Origin: Fiminaster sp050874705
Lineage (GTDB): Bacteria; Bacillota_I; Bacilli_A; RFN20; CAG-826
Assembly (NCBI GenBank): GCA_050874705.1
Contig: JBNMLE010000002.1
Location: 1-55,416, forward strand
DNA: 55,416 bases
Direction: 5' to 3'
Below the pieces are notes generated by a model. The model did no database searches. It saw nothing but the letters and a program-made list of their open reading frames with translations, and was not told the DNA's origin. A program made the position numbers and the translations under genes. This document shows, piece after piece, positions 36,176 through 45,732 of this stretch. How positions within the stretch are numbered: the first letter of the stretch is position 1; each line of letters opens with the position of its first letter.

Positions 36176-38788
36176 ATGTCAGACGAAGAAAAGAAAATTG
36201 ATGATGTTGTTAATAATAATGACGACACACCTGTTGACGAAAACAAACTCGAAGAAATTGAAGAAGGTATCGTACCAGGCTTAAGAGACACAGATTTAAG
36301 CAAAGAAGTCCGCAATTCCTTCTTAGATTATGCAATGTCTGTTATTGTCTCACGTGCAATTCCAGATATTCGCGATGGTTGCAAACCAGTTCACCGTCGT
36401 GTTATTTACGATATGTTTATTACAGGTATTTTACCTGGATCTCCTTACAAGAAATGTGCACGTATTGTTGGTGACGTCATGGGTAAATTCCACCCACACG
36501 GCGATGCCGCAATTTATTCAACACTTGTTAGACTTGCGCAACCATTTGCAATGCGCTATCCATTAGTCGATGGTCATGGTAACTTTGGTTCTGTTGATGG
36601 TGATGAACCAGCTGCTATGCGTTATACAGAAGCAAGAATGACTAAACTTGCAACAGAAATGGTTCGCGATATTAAAAACGATACCATTGATTTTGTTGAC
36701 AACTACGATGGAACCGAAGTCGAACCTTCCGTTCTTCCATCAAGATTTCCAAACCTTTTAGTTAATGGTTCTAACGGTATTGCTGTTGGTATGGCAACTT
36801 ATATTCCAACACATAACCTTGGAGAAACAATTGATGCAGTAATTGCTCTTGCTAAAAACCCAGAGTTAACACCAACTGAAATTATGACCAATTATTTATT
36901 TGGTCCAGATTTCCCAACAGGTGCAATTATCTTGGGTCGTTCAGGAATCAAAGACGCTTATGAAACCGGCACAGGTTCAATTATTATACGCTCGCGCGCG
37001 GAAATAAAAGAAAATGAACATACAGGTAAAAAACAAATTATTGTTACAGAAATACCTTATCAAGTTAACAAAGCAACACTTGTTGAAAGCATTGCTCACC
37101 TTGTTAGAGATAAAGTTGTTGAAGGAATTACTGATATCCGCGATGAATCCAGCAAAGGAAAAGTTCGTGTTGTAATCGATGTTCGTCACGACTCAATTCC
37201 TGAAGTTGTCTTAAATCAACTTTACAAATTGACACAACTCCAAACAAGTATGGGTATTATTATGCTTTCACTTGTTGATGGAGCACCAAAGATTCTTCCA
37301 ATTAACCAAATCTTACTCCATTATCTTGATTTCCAAATTAATGTCGTTGAAAGAAGAACAAAATTCTTATTAAAACAAGATGAAGCTAGACTTCACATTG
37401 TTGATGGTTTATTAAAAGCCACAGAACACATTGATGAAATTATTAAGGATATTCGTGCCGCTGATACACCAGAAGATGCAGCACATACATTAATGGAAAA
37501 ATATGGTTTTACAGAACCACAAACTCAAGCTATTTTAGCAATGACACTTCGCCGTTTAACAGGTCTAGAAGAAAACAAACTTCTTGAAGAAAAGAAAAAT
37601 CTCGAAGCAAATATTGCCAAATATCACGCAATTCTTGAATCACGTGAAAGCTTAACAAATGTTGTTGTTGAAGAACTTACAGAAATTAAAAACAAATACG
37701 CGGATGATCGTATTACTGAAATTAGTGATTCAGCCGCAACAATTGAAGACGAAGATTTAATCCCACAAAAGAACATTGTTATCGTTTTATCAACAAATAA
37801 CTATGTTAAGAGAATGTCTACAGAAACATTCCGCACACAACATCGTGGTGGTAGAGGCGTTCGTGGAATGTCCACAAATGGTGAAGATAGTGTCAATTTA
37901 ATGGTTCATACAAAAACCCATACAGACATTTTATTCTTCTCTAGCTTAGGTCGTGTTTATCGCTTAAGAGGATATATGATTCCTGAAGAAAGCCGCACTT
38001 CTAAAGGTCTTCCAATCCAAAACTTATTAAATCTTGAAAAAGGTGAAAAAATCATGTCGATTATTTCACTTGATGATTATCACCCAGAACATTATTTATT
38101 CTTTGCAACAAAGCAAGGTATTGTTAAGAGAACTTCTTTAACTGAATTCGAATCCATCAGAAAAAATGGTAAAATCGCAATTCTTCTTAAAGAAGGCGAC
38201 CAACTTCTTGACGTCAAACGCACTGATGGAAATTGTTTAATCGGACTTGCTTCAAGCAAAGGCAAAATGGTCAAATTCAATGAAAATGATGTAAGACCAA
38301 TTGGACGTACAGCCGCTGGTGTTAAAGGTATGGACCTTGATGATGGTTCATCGTTAATTGGATTAACGACATCTCTTGAAGGTGACAATATTCTTGTTAT
38401 CACTTTATACGGCTATGGAAAGATGTCTCCGCTTGCCGATTATAGAGAATCCCATAGAGGCGCAAAAGGTGTTATAACGCTCAATGCAACATCTAAAAAC
38501 GGCCGCATTGTCGCAATGCGTGCTGTTAAAGGCGACGAAGATTTAATGATGATCACCAATGGTGGTACTGTCATTCGTATGCCGCTTCAACAAATCAATA
38601 TCGTTGGACGTAACACACAAGGCGTTCGTGTTATTCGTTTAGATGATGAAAAACAACGCGTTTCTTCTATCACAATTATTCCTCATGAAGATATCTCAGG
38701 AGAAGAGGAAGAAACTCCAGCAAACGAAGAACAAAACGAAGAAAACACCGAAAAACTGAATAAAAATGAAACCATGCATCTATTTTGA
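36176..38788 (+). CDS. gyrA: DNA gyrase subunit A
   Basis: GyrA cuts and rejoins DNA. The 870-residue protein has the catalytic Tyr at 150 (AAMRYTEARMT), the coiled-coil gate, and a C-terminal beta-pinwheel with the GyrA box as QHRGGRG, which distinguishes it from ParC. About 35 acidic residues precede the normal start (GIVPGLRDTDLSKEV), mirroring gyrB, and the last 35 residues are strongly acidic. AAAGGAGAT precedes the ATG. The 3' end overlaps the next gene by 23 bases. Confidence 0.97.
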   Translation: MSDEEKKIDDVVNNNDDTPVDENKLEEIEEGIVPGLRDTDLSKEVRNSFLDYAMSVIVSRAIPDIRDGCKPVHRRVIYDMFITGILPGSPYKKCARIVGDVMGKFHPHGDAAIYSTLVRLAQPFAMRYPLVDGHGNFGSVDGDEPAAMRYTEARMTKLATEMVRDIKNDTIDFVDNYDGTEVEPSVLPSRFPNLLVNGSNGIAVGMATYIPTHNLGETIDAVIALAKNPELTPTEIMTNYLFGPDFPTGAIILGRSGIKDAYETGTGSIIIRSRAEIKENEHTGKKQIIVTEIPYQVNKATLVESIAHLVRDKVVEGITDIRDESSKGKVRVVIDVRHDSIPEVVLNQLYKLTQLQTSMGIIMLSLVDGAPKILPINQILLHYLDFQINVVERRTKFLLKQDEARLHIVDGLLKATEHIDEIIKDIRAADTPEDAAHTLMEKYGFTEPQTQAILAMTLRRLTGLEENKLLEEKKNLEANIAKYHAILESRESLTNVVVEELTEIKNKYADDRITEISDSAATIEDEDLIPQKNIVIVLSTNNYVKRMSTETFRTQHRGGRGVRGMSTNGEDSVNLMVHTKTHTDILFFSSLGRVYRLRGYMIPEESRTSKGLPIQNLLNLEKGEKIMSIISLDDYHPEHYLFFATKQGIVKRTSLTEFESIRKNGKIAILLKEGDQLLDVKRTDGNCLIGLASSKGKMVKFNENDVRPIGRTAAGVKGMDLDDGSSLIGLTTSLEGDNILVITLYGYGKMSPLADYRESHRGAKGVITLNATSKNGRIVAMRAVKGDEDLMMITNGGTVIRMPLQQINIVGRNTQGVRVIRLDDEKQRVSSITIIPHEDISGEEEETPANEEQNEENTEKLNKNETMHLF

Positions 38789-39758
38789 ACCAAAAATAAG
38801 AAACGACAATTTCGAAGGTGTAAGATTAAGAAAAAACATTAAAAACGCCTTAGAAGTTAATAACATTTCTTATTCAAAATCTATCGTTGATACATATGAT
38901 ATTATTCATTTTATATCTATAAACGATGAGGTCAAAATCAATGATGCTCTAGAATCAAAAATTCCAGTAATATTCTCTGCTTTATATTGTGAAAGCGATG
39001 ATTGTGCGAGAACTTTAACAAGAAGTCAGCCCTCATCTCTTTCACAAAAAGCTCTGAGAGTATTAAATAAAGTTAATTGCGTGTTGGTAAGTGATGCAAT
39101 ATCAAAAAAATATCTAACAAATAACGGCGTTAGAACAAAAATAGAAATAGTAACACCTGGGGTGAATTTATCTAGATTTGAAAAGCACAACGATTTTAAA
39201 GAAGATATTTTTTATAACTATTATCAAGTTGCGAAAAATAAAAAATACGCTGTTTCCATTTCTACATCAGATGATAAAAATCTAATAAAGAAATTAATTT
39301 CTATCGCAAAACAGTGTCCAAATATTTTGTTTTTCCATTTCTCACCAACAAAAAACAACTTAACAATAAATATTTCAAAAGATATACCTTCTAATTTGAA
39401 ATTATGTCCTTTAATAGATAGCGAACTATATTGTTCGATGTTAAAAAACGCATTCATATATTTATTGTTAGACAACAATTATCATTCCCCGTTATTGCTT
39501 CTAGAAGTGATGGCTAGCAAAACTCAAATTGTCGCATTGTCACCATTACAAATGAATCAAGAATATGTTGAAGAAGCAAAAGCTTATGTTGGGGAAGACG
39601 AACAAGAAATTTCTAAAATTATTAACCAACTTATTAATAATGAATTAGAATATAAAATCGATGACGGATATAAATTTGCTATAGACAATTCAATAGAAGT
39701 CTTAGGCAAACAATTAATAAACGTTTATGAAAAAATCATAAGGGAGACAAAACAATGA
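38766..39758 (+). CDS. Glycosyltransferase family 4-like protein
   Basis: The 330-residue protein shows a GT-B pattern: an N-terminal half with YDIIHFISI and the hinge region VTPGVNLSRFE common in GT4 enzymes, then a C-terminal half with SPLLLLEVMASKTQIVAL. In active members the last motif is E-x7-E; here the first Glu position is Tyr, so the catalytic site may be altered. The substrate is unknown; lipid or wall glycosylation would fit the family. The ATG lies inside gyrA without a clear ribosome binding site, and the stop overlaps serS by four bases, so it is coupled to gyrase and serS expression. Confidence 0.7.
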   Translation: MKPCIYFEPKIRNDNFEGVRLRKNIKNALEVNNISYSKSIVDTYDIIHFISINDEVKINDALESKIPVIFSALYCESDDCARTLTRSQPSSLSQKALRVLNKVNCVLVSDAISKKYLTNNGVRTKIEIVTPGVNLSRFEKHNDFKEDIFYNYYQVAKNKKYAVSISTSDDKNLIKKLISIAKQCPNILFFHFSPTKNNLTINISKDIPSNLKLCPLIDSELYCSMLKNAFIYLLLDNNYHSPLLLLEVMASKTQIVALSPLQMNQEYVEEAKAYVGEDEQEISKIINQLINNELEYKIDDGYKFAIDNSIEVLGKQLINVYEKIIRETKQ

Positions 39759-41038
39759 TCGATCAAAAATTAATAATTGAAAACCCTAATCTTATTGCTG
39801 AAAAATTAGCAAAAAAAGGATGCATCGTTGATTTCAAACCATTTTTGAAAATGGTAGATAGAAGAAAAGAACTTCTAGTCAATGTCGAAAACGCAAAAGC
39901 AGAAAGAAACAAATTATCTGCGATGGTTCCACAAGTGAAAAAAGCCGGCGGAGATGTTAATGAAATCTTTGCAAAAGTCAAACAAATTATGGCTGATGCA
40001 AAAGCAAGCGAAGAAGAATTAGCAAAAATAGAAGAAGATATTAAAAATTTCCTCATGCCTCTTCCAAATATTCCAGATGATGATTTACTTCCTGGCGAAA
40101 AAGAAAACAATAAAGTTATTCATCAATTTGGTGAGCCAAATAAATTTGATTTCCCAATCAAAAACCATGTCGAACTTTGTGAATCTCTTGGATTAATTGA
40201 TTATGAAAGAGCCGCTAAAATGTCCGGACACGGAACATGGGTTTATACAGGTCTTGGCGCGCAACTTGAATGGGCTCTTTTGAATTTCTTCATCAGCGAA
40301 CATCTTAAAGATGGTTATATGTTTATGCTTCCTCCACATATTTTGAACTACGAATCAGGATATGTTGCTGGTCAATTCCCAAAATTCATCGATGATGTTT
40401 TCTCACTTGAAAATGTAACTCCTCGTAAATTCATTCTTCCAACCGCAGAAACCGCTCTTGTGAACTTCCACAGAGATGAAATTTTATCGGAAGATGAACT
40501 TCCTAAGAAATACTTTGCTTATACTCCATGTTATAGAAAAGAAGCAGGCGCATATAGAACAGAAGAACGTGGAATGATTAGAGGATATCAATTTAACAAA
40601 ATCGAGATGTTCCAATACACAACTGAAGAAGGCGATATGCCAGCATTTGAAGAACTTGTTAAAAAAGCATGCTCACTTGTTGAAAAGCTCGGATTAACAT
40701 TCCGCGTAAGCAAATTAGCAAGTGGTGATATTTCCGCTTCAATGGCTAGAACATACGATATTGAAGTTTATATTCCAAGCGTTGGTATTTATAAAGAAGT
40801 ATCTTCTGTTTCTACAGCACATGATTATCAAGCTCGTCGTGGAATGATCCGTTACCGCGATAAAAAGACTGGAAAAGTTAAATACGCTCATACATTAAAT
40901 GGTTCCGGTCTTGCAACATCAAGAATTTTCCCTGCCATGGTTGAGCAAATGCAACAACCAGATGGAAGCATCAAGATTCCAGAAGTCTTACGTCCATACA
41001 TGGGTGGTCTTGAATACATTAAACCAATTAAAAAATAA
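39755..41038 (+). CDS. serS: Seryl-tRNA synthetase
   Basis: SerRS charges tRNA-Ser. The 427-residue protein has the N-terminal coiled-coil arm (about 30-100) that grips the long variable arm of the tRNA, then the class II core with motif 2 YRKEAGAYRTEERGMIRGYQF and motif 3 LNGSGLATSRIFPAMVE. AAGGGAGAC precedes the ATG. It closes the unit that starts at yaaA and is followed by a terminator. Many Bacillota control serS through a T-box; none is present here, as the gene sits inside an operon. Confidence 0.97.
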   Translation: MIDQKLIIENPNLIAEKLAKKGCIVDFKPFLKMVDRRKELLVNVENAKAERNKLSAMVPQVKKAGGDVNEIFAKVKQIMADAKASEEELAKIEEDIKNFLMPLPNIPDDDLLPGEKENNKVIHQFGEPNKFDFPIKNHVELCESLGLIDYERAAKMSGHGTWVYTGLGAQLEWALLNFFISEHLKDGYMFMLPPHILNYESGYVAGQFPKFIDDVFSLENVTPRKFILPTAETALVNFHRDEILSEDELPKKYFAYTPCYRKEAGAYRTEERGMIRGYQFNKIEMFQYTTEEGDMPAFEELVKKACSLVEKLGLTFRVSKLASGDISASMARTYDIEVYIPSVGIYKEVSSVSTAHDYQARRGMIRYRDKKTGKVKYAHTLNGSGLATSRIFPAMVEQMQQPDGSIKIPEVLRPYMGGLEYIKPIKK

Positions 41039-41061
41039 TAAGTTTAATTTATTTGATAGAT

Positions 41062-41087
41062 AAAAGGCCTTTGTTGGCCTTTTTATT
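41062..41087 (+). terminator. Terminator of the gyrase-serS unit
   Basis: AAAAGGCC-TTTGTT-GGCCTTTT followed by TATTTTG, 24 bases after the serS stop. The next 130 bases are AT-rich with no gene. Confidence 0.85.
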
Positions 41088-41218
41088 TTGCAAGTTTCGT
41101 AAAGTATGAAAAAAGAAAGATAAAAGAAGTTGCCACGAATAGTTTAATATTAGAACGCAATTGTTTTTCACCGAATATTCAAATATATTAATTGATATTT
41201 CAAAAGACAATTAATAAG

Positions 41219-41227
41219 TGATAGAAT
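41219..41227 (+). promoter_or_regulatory. Extended -10 promoter of SRP RNA
   Basis: TGA-TAGAAT ends seven bases before the predicted 5' end of the RNA, which is the right distance. No strong -35 is visible. Confidence 0.55.
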
Positions 41228-41233
41228 AATTAA

Positions 41234-41311
41234 GCCATCGCGATAATTTGCTATGAACCAGGTCAGGATAGGAATATAGCAGCCTTAAGTAGATAAATTA
41301 TGTGCGGTGGT
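41234..41311 (+). ncRNA. ffs: Signal recognition particle RNA (4.5S type)
   Basis: The conserved apical core GAACCAGGTCAGG...GGAA...AGCAGCC is present. The ends pair as GCCATCGC with GCGGTGGT, and ATAATTT with AAATTAT, giving the long hairpin of a short SRP RNA without an Alu domain. It is about 78 bases long. The RNA binds Ffh and directs membrane proteins to the translocon. tadA begins only 11 bases after the RNA, so the two may be co-transcribed; in Bacillus the RNA gene is also next to tadA. Confidence 0.92.
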
Positions 41312-41322
41312 TTATTTGTATT

Positions 41323-41793
41323 ATGAAAAATATCGATGAACATTATATGAAAATCGCTCTCAAAGAAGCTTTGAAAGCTAAAGAGAAAGACGAAGTTCCT
41401 ATTGGAGCCGTTTTAGTTGAAAACGGAAAAATCATCGCAAAAGGTCATAATTTAAGAGAAACTTCTTTTGATCCAACATCGCATGCAGAAATAAACACAA
41501 TAAGAAAAGCGTGCAAAAAGAAAAAATCATGGAGACTAGAAAACACAACAATTTATGTCACTGTTGAGCCATGTTCAATGTGTGCCGGAACGATACTTTG
41601 GGCAAGAATTAAAAAAGTTGTTTATGGCGCAAAAGATTTTAAAGGTGGAGCGTTAGGAACAACATACAATTTATATAATGTTCCTGGCCTAAATCATTAT
41701 CCAGAAGTTGTTGGGGGAATCCTTGAAGAACAATGTTCTGAAATCATTACTAATTTTTTCAAAGAGAAAAGAAATAGTAAGAAAAAATTATAA
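41323..41793 (+). CDS. tadA: tRNA-specific adenosine deaminase
   Basis: TadA converts A34 to inosine in tRNA-Arg(ACG). The 156-residue protein has the zinc and catalytic motifs SHAEINTIRKA and EPCSMCAGTILWARI, typical for this cytidine-deaminase-like family. I use the ATG at 41323; an in-frame GTG further upstream lies inside the SRP RNA. There is no separate ribosome binding site except GGTGG in the 3' end of the SRP RNA. Confidence 0.94.
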   Translation: MKNIDEHYMKIALKEALKAKEKDEVPIGAVLVENGKIIAKGHNLRETSFDPTSHAEINTIRKACKKKKSWRLENTTIYVTVEPCSMCAGTILWARIKKVVYGAKDFKGGALGTTYNLYNVPGLNHYPEVVGGILEEQCSEIITNFFKEKRNSKKKL

Positions 41794-41826
41794 GTATTGA
41801 ATTAGTCTAATAAAAATTGAAAAAGT

Positions 41827-41854
41827 TTTACATTGTATGAATTTTTATTATACT
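41827..41854 (+). promoter_or_regulatory. Promoter of the ATPase-psuG-TetR-adh cluster
   Basis: TTTACA (41827-41832) and TATACT (41849-41854) are 16 bases apart. Transcription would start near 41861, leaving at most about eight leader bases before the ATG. A short palindrome ATTAGTCTAAT lies upstream at 41801-41811. Confidence 0.6.
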
Positions 41855-41868
41855 AATAAATAGTGTTT

Positions 41869-44304
41869 ATGAAACATAAAGAAAGCAAACATGTAAAAAA
41901 TAATCCTTCTCCAATTGAATGTGATTTAACAAGAGGCTTAACTGACGAACAAGTTCAAAAAAGAAAAGATGAAGGATTTTCAAATAAAACATCAAAAAAG
42001 GTAACAAAATCATATTTCAAAATAGTTTTTGATAATGTATTTAACTTCTTTAATTTGCTTTTATTTGCCATCTTCATTTTTATGCTTACTGCAGGATTTG
42101 ATCCAAGGAATTATGCCTTTATATATCTGCTTATTATTAACATTTCAATCGGACTTTTCCAAGATATTAGAGCAAGAAGACAAAGCGATAAATTAAAATT
42201 AATTTCTAATCCAAAAGTCCGTGTAATTAGAAACGGAAAGATAATAGACATAGATAGCAATGAGCTCGTTTTAAGCGATGTTGTTATTTTGGAAAGCGGT
42301 AACCAAATCGTCGCGGATTCAATTGTTAAAGAAGGCAATATTGAAGTAAATGAAGCTTTAATTACCGGAGAATCCAAAAACATTTTGAAAAAACCAGGCG
42401 ATTTATTATATTCTGGTTCGTTTGTTACAAGTGGGCAAGCAAAAGTTGTTGTAGAAAGAGTTGGGAAAAATAATTACGCAGAATCTCTTGAAGAAAAAGC
42501 GAAAGGTTTCAAACGACCAAAATCTGAAATTTTAAATTCAATTAATGGTTTGTTTAGAATTATTGCAATTGTTGTTTTAACTTTAGGGACAGTGACAATT
42601 GTTACATATATAGTTAATAAAGCTTTTGAGAACAATTATTCAGAAACAGTATTATCCTTTTCAGGATCAATGGTTTCTATGATTCCTACAGGCATGTTTT
42701 TACTTACATCTCTTACCCTTGCTGTTGGCGTGATTAGACTTGCCAAAAAAAGAATGCTTGTTCAAGAATTATACTGCATTGAAACATTGGCTAGAGTTGA
42801 TACTTTATGTTTTGATAAAACGGGCACACTAACTGATGGTCAAATGGTTCTTAAAGACATTGTTACTTTTGGAAACAATAAAGTCGAGGATATTAAAAAT
42901 GTACTTTTAACATTAGTAACAACCACAAACGACAACAATGTTACCGCGAACGCGATAAAGTCCTCTTTATTAAATCAAAAACTTCTTGAAGCTAGTTCTT
43001 CTGTTCCATTTAATAGTAAGCGCAAATACTCTTCTGTTTCATTAAAAGATGGAAGAACATTCGTGTTAGGCGCTAAAGAATTCTTATTAAAAGACAATCA
43101 AAATATAGAAAGCGAAGCTAAAAAACATGAAGAAAATGGTGATAGAGTTCTTCTTTTATGTTCGTGCAAGCATAGCATAAAAATTGATGAAGAACTTCCT
43201 GCTCTTGAACCTGTTGCCCTTATTGTTTTAGAAGACCACATTAAAGAAGATGCTGTTTCAAACATTGAATGGTTTAAAAATAATGGAGTGAATATAAAAA
43301 TTATTTCAGGTGATAATCCACTAAGTGTTTCTTCTATTGCAAAAAAAGTCGGCGTAGAAAACGCTGATAAATATCTTTCAATGGAAAACATTGGGTTAGA
43401 TGAAATTGATGAACTTGTTGAACAATATACTGTTTTTGGAAGAGTATCTCCAGAACAAAAAGAAAGAATTGTGCTTGCGCTTCAAAAGAAAAAACATGTT
43501 GTTGGGATGACAGGAGATGGTGTAAATGATATTTTAGCGTTACATGCTGCGGATTGTTCAATTGCTATGGCAAGTGGAAGTGAAGCTGCAAGAGCTATTG
43601 CTCACTTAGTAACGCTTGATTCTAATTTCTCATCTCTTCCAAATGTCGTTGAAGAAGGAAGACGTGTCATTAACAATCTTCAAAGATCTTGTTCTATTTT
43701 CTTAATAAAAACATTCTTTGCAATGGTATTAACACTTGTGTTCTTGATTGGGTCATGGGTTGATAATTCTTTGAAATATCCATTTATAACTAACAATATG
43801 TATATTTGGGAGTTACTAACTATTGGCTTTGCTTCATTCTTCTTATCACTTCAACCTAATAACGAAAAAATCAAAAATACATTTATCGAAAATATTATTA
43901 GTAAATCTGTTCCTGGCGCTATTACGCAATTATTATTTGTATTTATTTTATTTGGAATTCATTTATTATTCCCATCATTTATTGATTATGAAACAGCAAG
44001 AACGATGGCGATAATTACTTTCACTGTTATTTCGTTCTATACACTGGTTATTATTTCGATTCCTTTTGATAAATATAGATTAATTCTTTCAATAGCTATT
44101 CTTTCATTAATTTGTATATTCTTTGTCATTGATTCATGCTTACTTTCAAATAGTTTCTTTGAAATAAATTATTCACTTATTACAGCAAATAATTGGTGGC
44201 TATTATTAGTTGTTTTATTAATTGCCTTACCAACATATTTTTTAATAGATTTTATAGCTAAAAAAATATTGAGAAAAAAAGGAGCACAAAATGAAAATAT
44301 CTAA
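41869..44304 (+). CDS. P-type cation-transporting ATPase (CtpE-like, possibly calcium)
   Basis: The protein of about 811 residues has the P-type hallmarks: actuator motif ALITGESKNI, phosphorylation site CFDKTGTLTDG (Asp316) and hinge MTGDGVNDILAL, with about ten membrane segments. In the ion-binding segment M4 it has SMIPTGM instead of the PEGL of classical calcium pumps. Together with LARVDTLCFDKTGTLT this resembles mycobacterial CtpE, a calcium transporter; the ion here is inference. The ATG at 41869 is chosen; a GTG two codons earlier is possible. There is no ribosome binding site and almost no leader. It overlaps psuG by 14 bases. Confidence 0.85.
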   Translation: MKHKESKHVKNNPSPIECDLTRGLTDEQVQKRKDEGFSNKTSKKVTKSYFKIVFDNVFNFFNLLLFAIFIFMLTAGFDPRNYAFIYLLIINISIGLFQDIRARRQSDKLKLISNPKVRVIRNGKIIDIDSNELVLSDVVILESGNQIVADSIVKEGNIEVNEALITGESKNILKKPGDLLYSGSFVTSGQAKVVVERVGKNNYAESLEEKAKGFKRPKSEILNSINGLFRIIAIVVLTLGTVTIVTYIVNKAFENNYSETVLSFSGSMVSMIPTGMFLLTSLTLAVGVIRLAKKRMLVQELYCIETLARVDTLCFDKTGTLTDGQMVLKDIVTFGNNKVEDIKNVLLTLVTTTNDNNVTANAIKSSLLNQKLLEASSSVPFNSKRKYSSVSLKDGRTFVLGAKEFLLKDNQNIESEAKKHEENGDRVLLLCSCKHSIKIDEELPALEPVALIVLEDHIKEDAVSNIEWFKNNGVNIKIISGDNPLSVSSIAKKVGVENADKYLSMENIGLDEIDELVEQYTVFGRVSPEQKERIVLALQKKKHVVGMTGDGVNDILALHAADCSIAMASGSEAARAIAHLVTLDSNFSSLPNVVEEGRRVINNLQRSCSIFLIKTFFAMVLTLVFLIGSWVDNSLKYPFITNNMYIWELLTIGFASFFLSLQPNNEKIKNTFIENIISKSVPGAITQLLFVFILFGIHLLFPSFIDYETARTMAIITFTVISFYTLVIISIPFDKYRLILSIAILSLICIFFVIDSCLLSNSFFEINYSLITANNWWLLLVVLLIALPTYFLIDFIAKKILRKKGAQNENI

Positions 44305-45190
44305 TGAAGTAATAAAAGCATTAAAAAACAATCAACCTGTTGTCGCTCTTGAATCGACAATTATTTCACACGGAATGCCTTATCCAAAAAATGTTGAAAC
44401 AGCACTTCTTGTTGAAAAAACAATACGTGACAATGGTGCAATTCCCGCTACAATCGGAATCATCGATGGTGAACCAATTATTGGAATGAGCCCAGATGAA
44501 ATTGAAGAATTTGGAAAAAGAAAAGGCATTCGCAAAGTATCTAGAAGAGATTTACCAATTGTTTATGCCAAAAAATTGTGGGGTGCAACAACTGTTGCTG
44601 CAACAATGATTCTTGCTCAACAAGCCGGTATTGAAATATTTGTTACAGGTGGTGTTGGTGGTGCTCACCGTGAAGCACAAAAAACATTTGATATTTCTTG
44701 CGATCTTGAAGAACTTGGAAGAACTAATGTAACTGTGGTTTCCGCTGGTGTTAAAGCAATATTAGATTTAAAACTAACTCTTGAAATACTTGAAACAAAA
44801 GGAGTTCCTGTCTTAAGTTATCAAACTGATGAATTTGCTGATTTTTATACCCGTAAATCAGGGATTAAAATGGAAAATGTAGTAAATTCGCCAAAAGAAA
44901 TCGCAGAAATTATATATCAAAAAAGAATAAATCATCTTGATGGTGGAATTCTTGTTGCAAATCCAATTCCTGAAGAATATGCAATGGATAGCGAAGCGAT
45001 AAATAACGCAATAGAGAAAGCCTTACAAATGGCCAAAGAAAATAATATTGAAGGTAAGGACGTTACCCCGTTCTTATTAAAAACAATTGTTGAACTTACT
45101 GGCGGTGATTCCCTTGAATCCAATATTAAACTTGTTTTGAACAACGCAAAGTTAGGATCTAGCATTGCTAAAGAATTAACAAAATTATGA
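44291..45190 (+). CDS. psuG: Pseudouridine-5'-phosphate glycosidase
   Basis: PsuG splits pseudouridine phosphate to uracil and ribose 5-phosphate. The 299-residue protein matches the family throughout: ALESTIISHGMPYPKNVETA, VSRRDLPIVYAKKLWGATTVA, FVTGGVGGAHREA, SYQTDEFADFY and the C-terminal TPFLLKTIVELTGG. AAAGGAG precedes the ATG. No pseudouridine kinase (psuK) gene lies beside it, which is unusual, since the pair is often together. It overlaps the ATPase gene upstream and the TetR gene downstream. Confidence 0.95.
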   Translation: MKISNEVIKALKNNQPVVALESTIISHGMPYPKNVETALLVEKTIRDNGAIPATIGIIDGEPIIGMSPDEIEEFGKRKGIRKVSRRDLPIVYAKKLWGATTVAATMILAQQAGIEIFVTGGVGGAHREAQKTFDISCDLEELGRTNVTVVSAGVKAILDLKLTLEILETKGVPVLSYQTDEFADFYTRKSGIKMENVVNSPKEIAEIIYQKRINHLDGGILVANPIPEEYAMDSEAINNAIEKALQMAKENNIEGKDVTPFLLKTIVELTGGDSLESNIKLVLNNAKLGSSIAKELTKL

Positions 45191-45732
45191 AAATTGAAGA
45201 AAAATATCGTCAAGGATTAAAGAAATTAATGAAAACAACACCTCTTGATGAAATCAATGTGGTGATGCTTTCAAATGCAATAAAATCTAATAGACAAACA
45301 TTTTATTATCATTATCGAGACCTATCTGATGTTATTGAATCAATCTTTTTGAAAGAAAGAATTGGTTATGGAACAAAAACATTAGATTTTGAAAACATAA
45401 TCAAGCCATTAATTGCATATATAAATTTAAATTTTAGCTTCTTATTTGCGGTTTCGAGTTCTTTTGCTGAAGGAAACTTATTGAATTTCATGTATTCATA
45501 TTTTAGCCAAAAAACAACTCAATATTTTAAAACAACTAAAAAAGAAGAATCTATTAATCAAAGTCAACTTACATGCGTTATTAGATATATATCATCTTTA
45601 TTCTCTAGTGAAATTGTTTTTTGGATATCTAGCAAAAGAAAAGAAAGACAAACTCATCTACAAAAAAGATTAACACTACTTTGGAATTATATTATTGATG
45701 TTTATCCAAAAGAAATGAAGGCATTAAAATGA
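45187..45732 (+). CDS. TetR-family transcriptional regulator
   Basis: The 181-residue protein has an N-terminal helix-turn-helix (LMKTTPLDEINVVMLSNAIK, then SNRQTFYYHYRDLSDVIES) of the TetR type. It is closest in style to the DhaS/TetR_C_7 subgroup found in Bacillota, by eye only. The ATG overlaps the psuG stop (ATGA) and its own stop overlaps the dehydrogenase start, so it is made with them and may control the cluster. The ligand is unknown. Confidence 0.8.
   Translation: MKIEEKYRQGLKKLMKTTPLDEINVVMLSNAIKSNRQTFYYHYRDLSDVIESIFLKERIGYGTKTLDFENIIKPLIAYINLNFSFLFAVSSSFAEGNLLNFMYSYFSQKTTQYFKTTKKEESINQSQLTCVIRYISSLFSSEIVFWISSKRKERQTHLQKRLTLLWNYIIDVYPKEMKALK

Noticed and set aside
39700..39755. T-box before serS
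   Set aside because: serS starts inside the end of the preceding gene, so there is no leader.
41039..41233. tRNA-Ser or other tRNA genes near serS
   Set aside because: No cloverleaf or TTCRA arm was found here or elsewhere in the window by eye.
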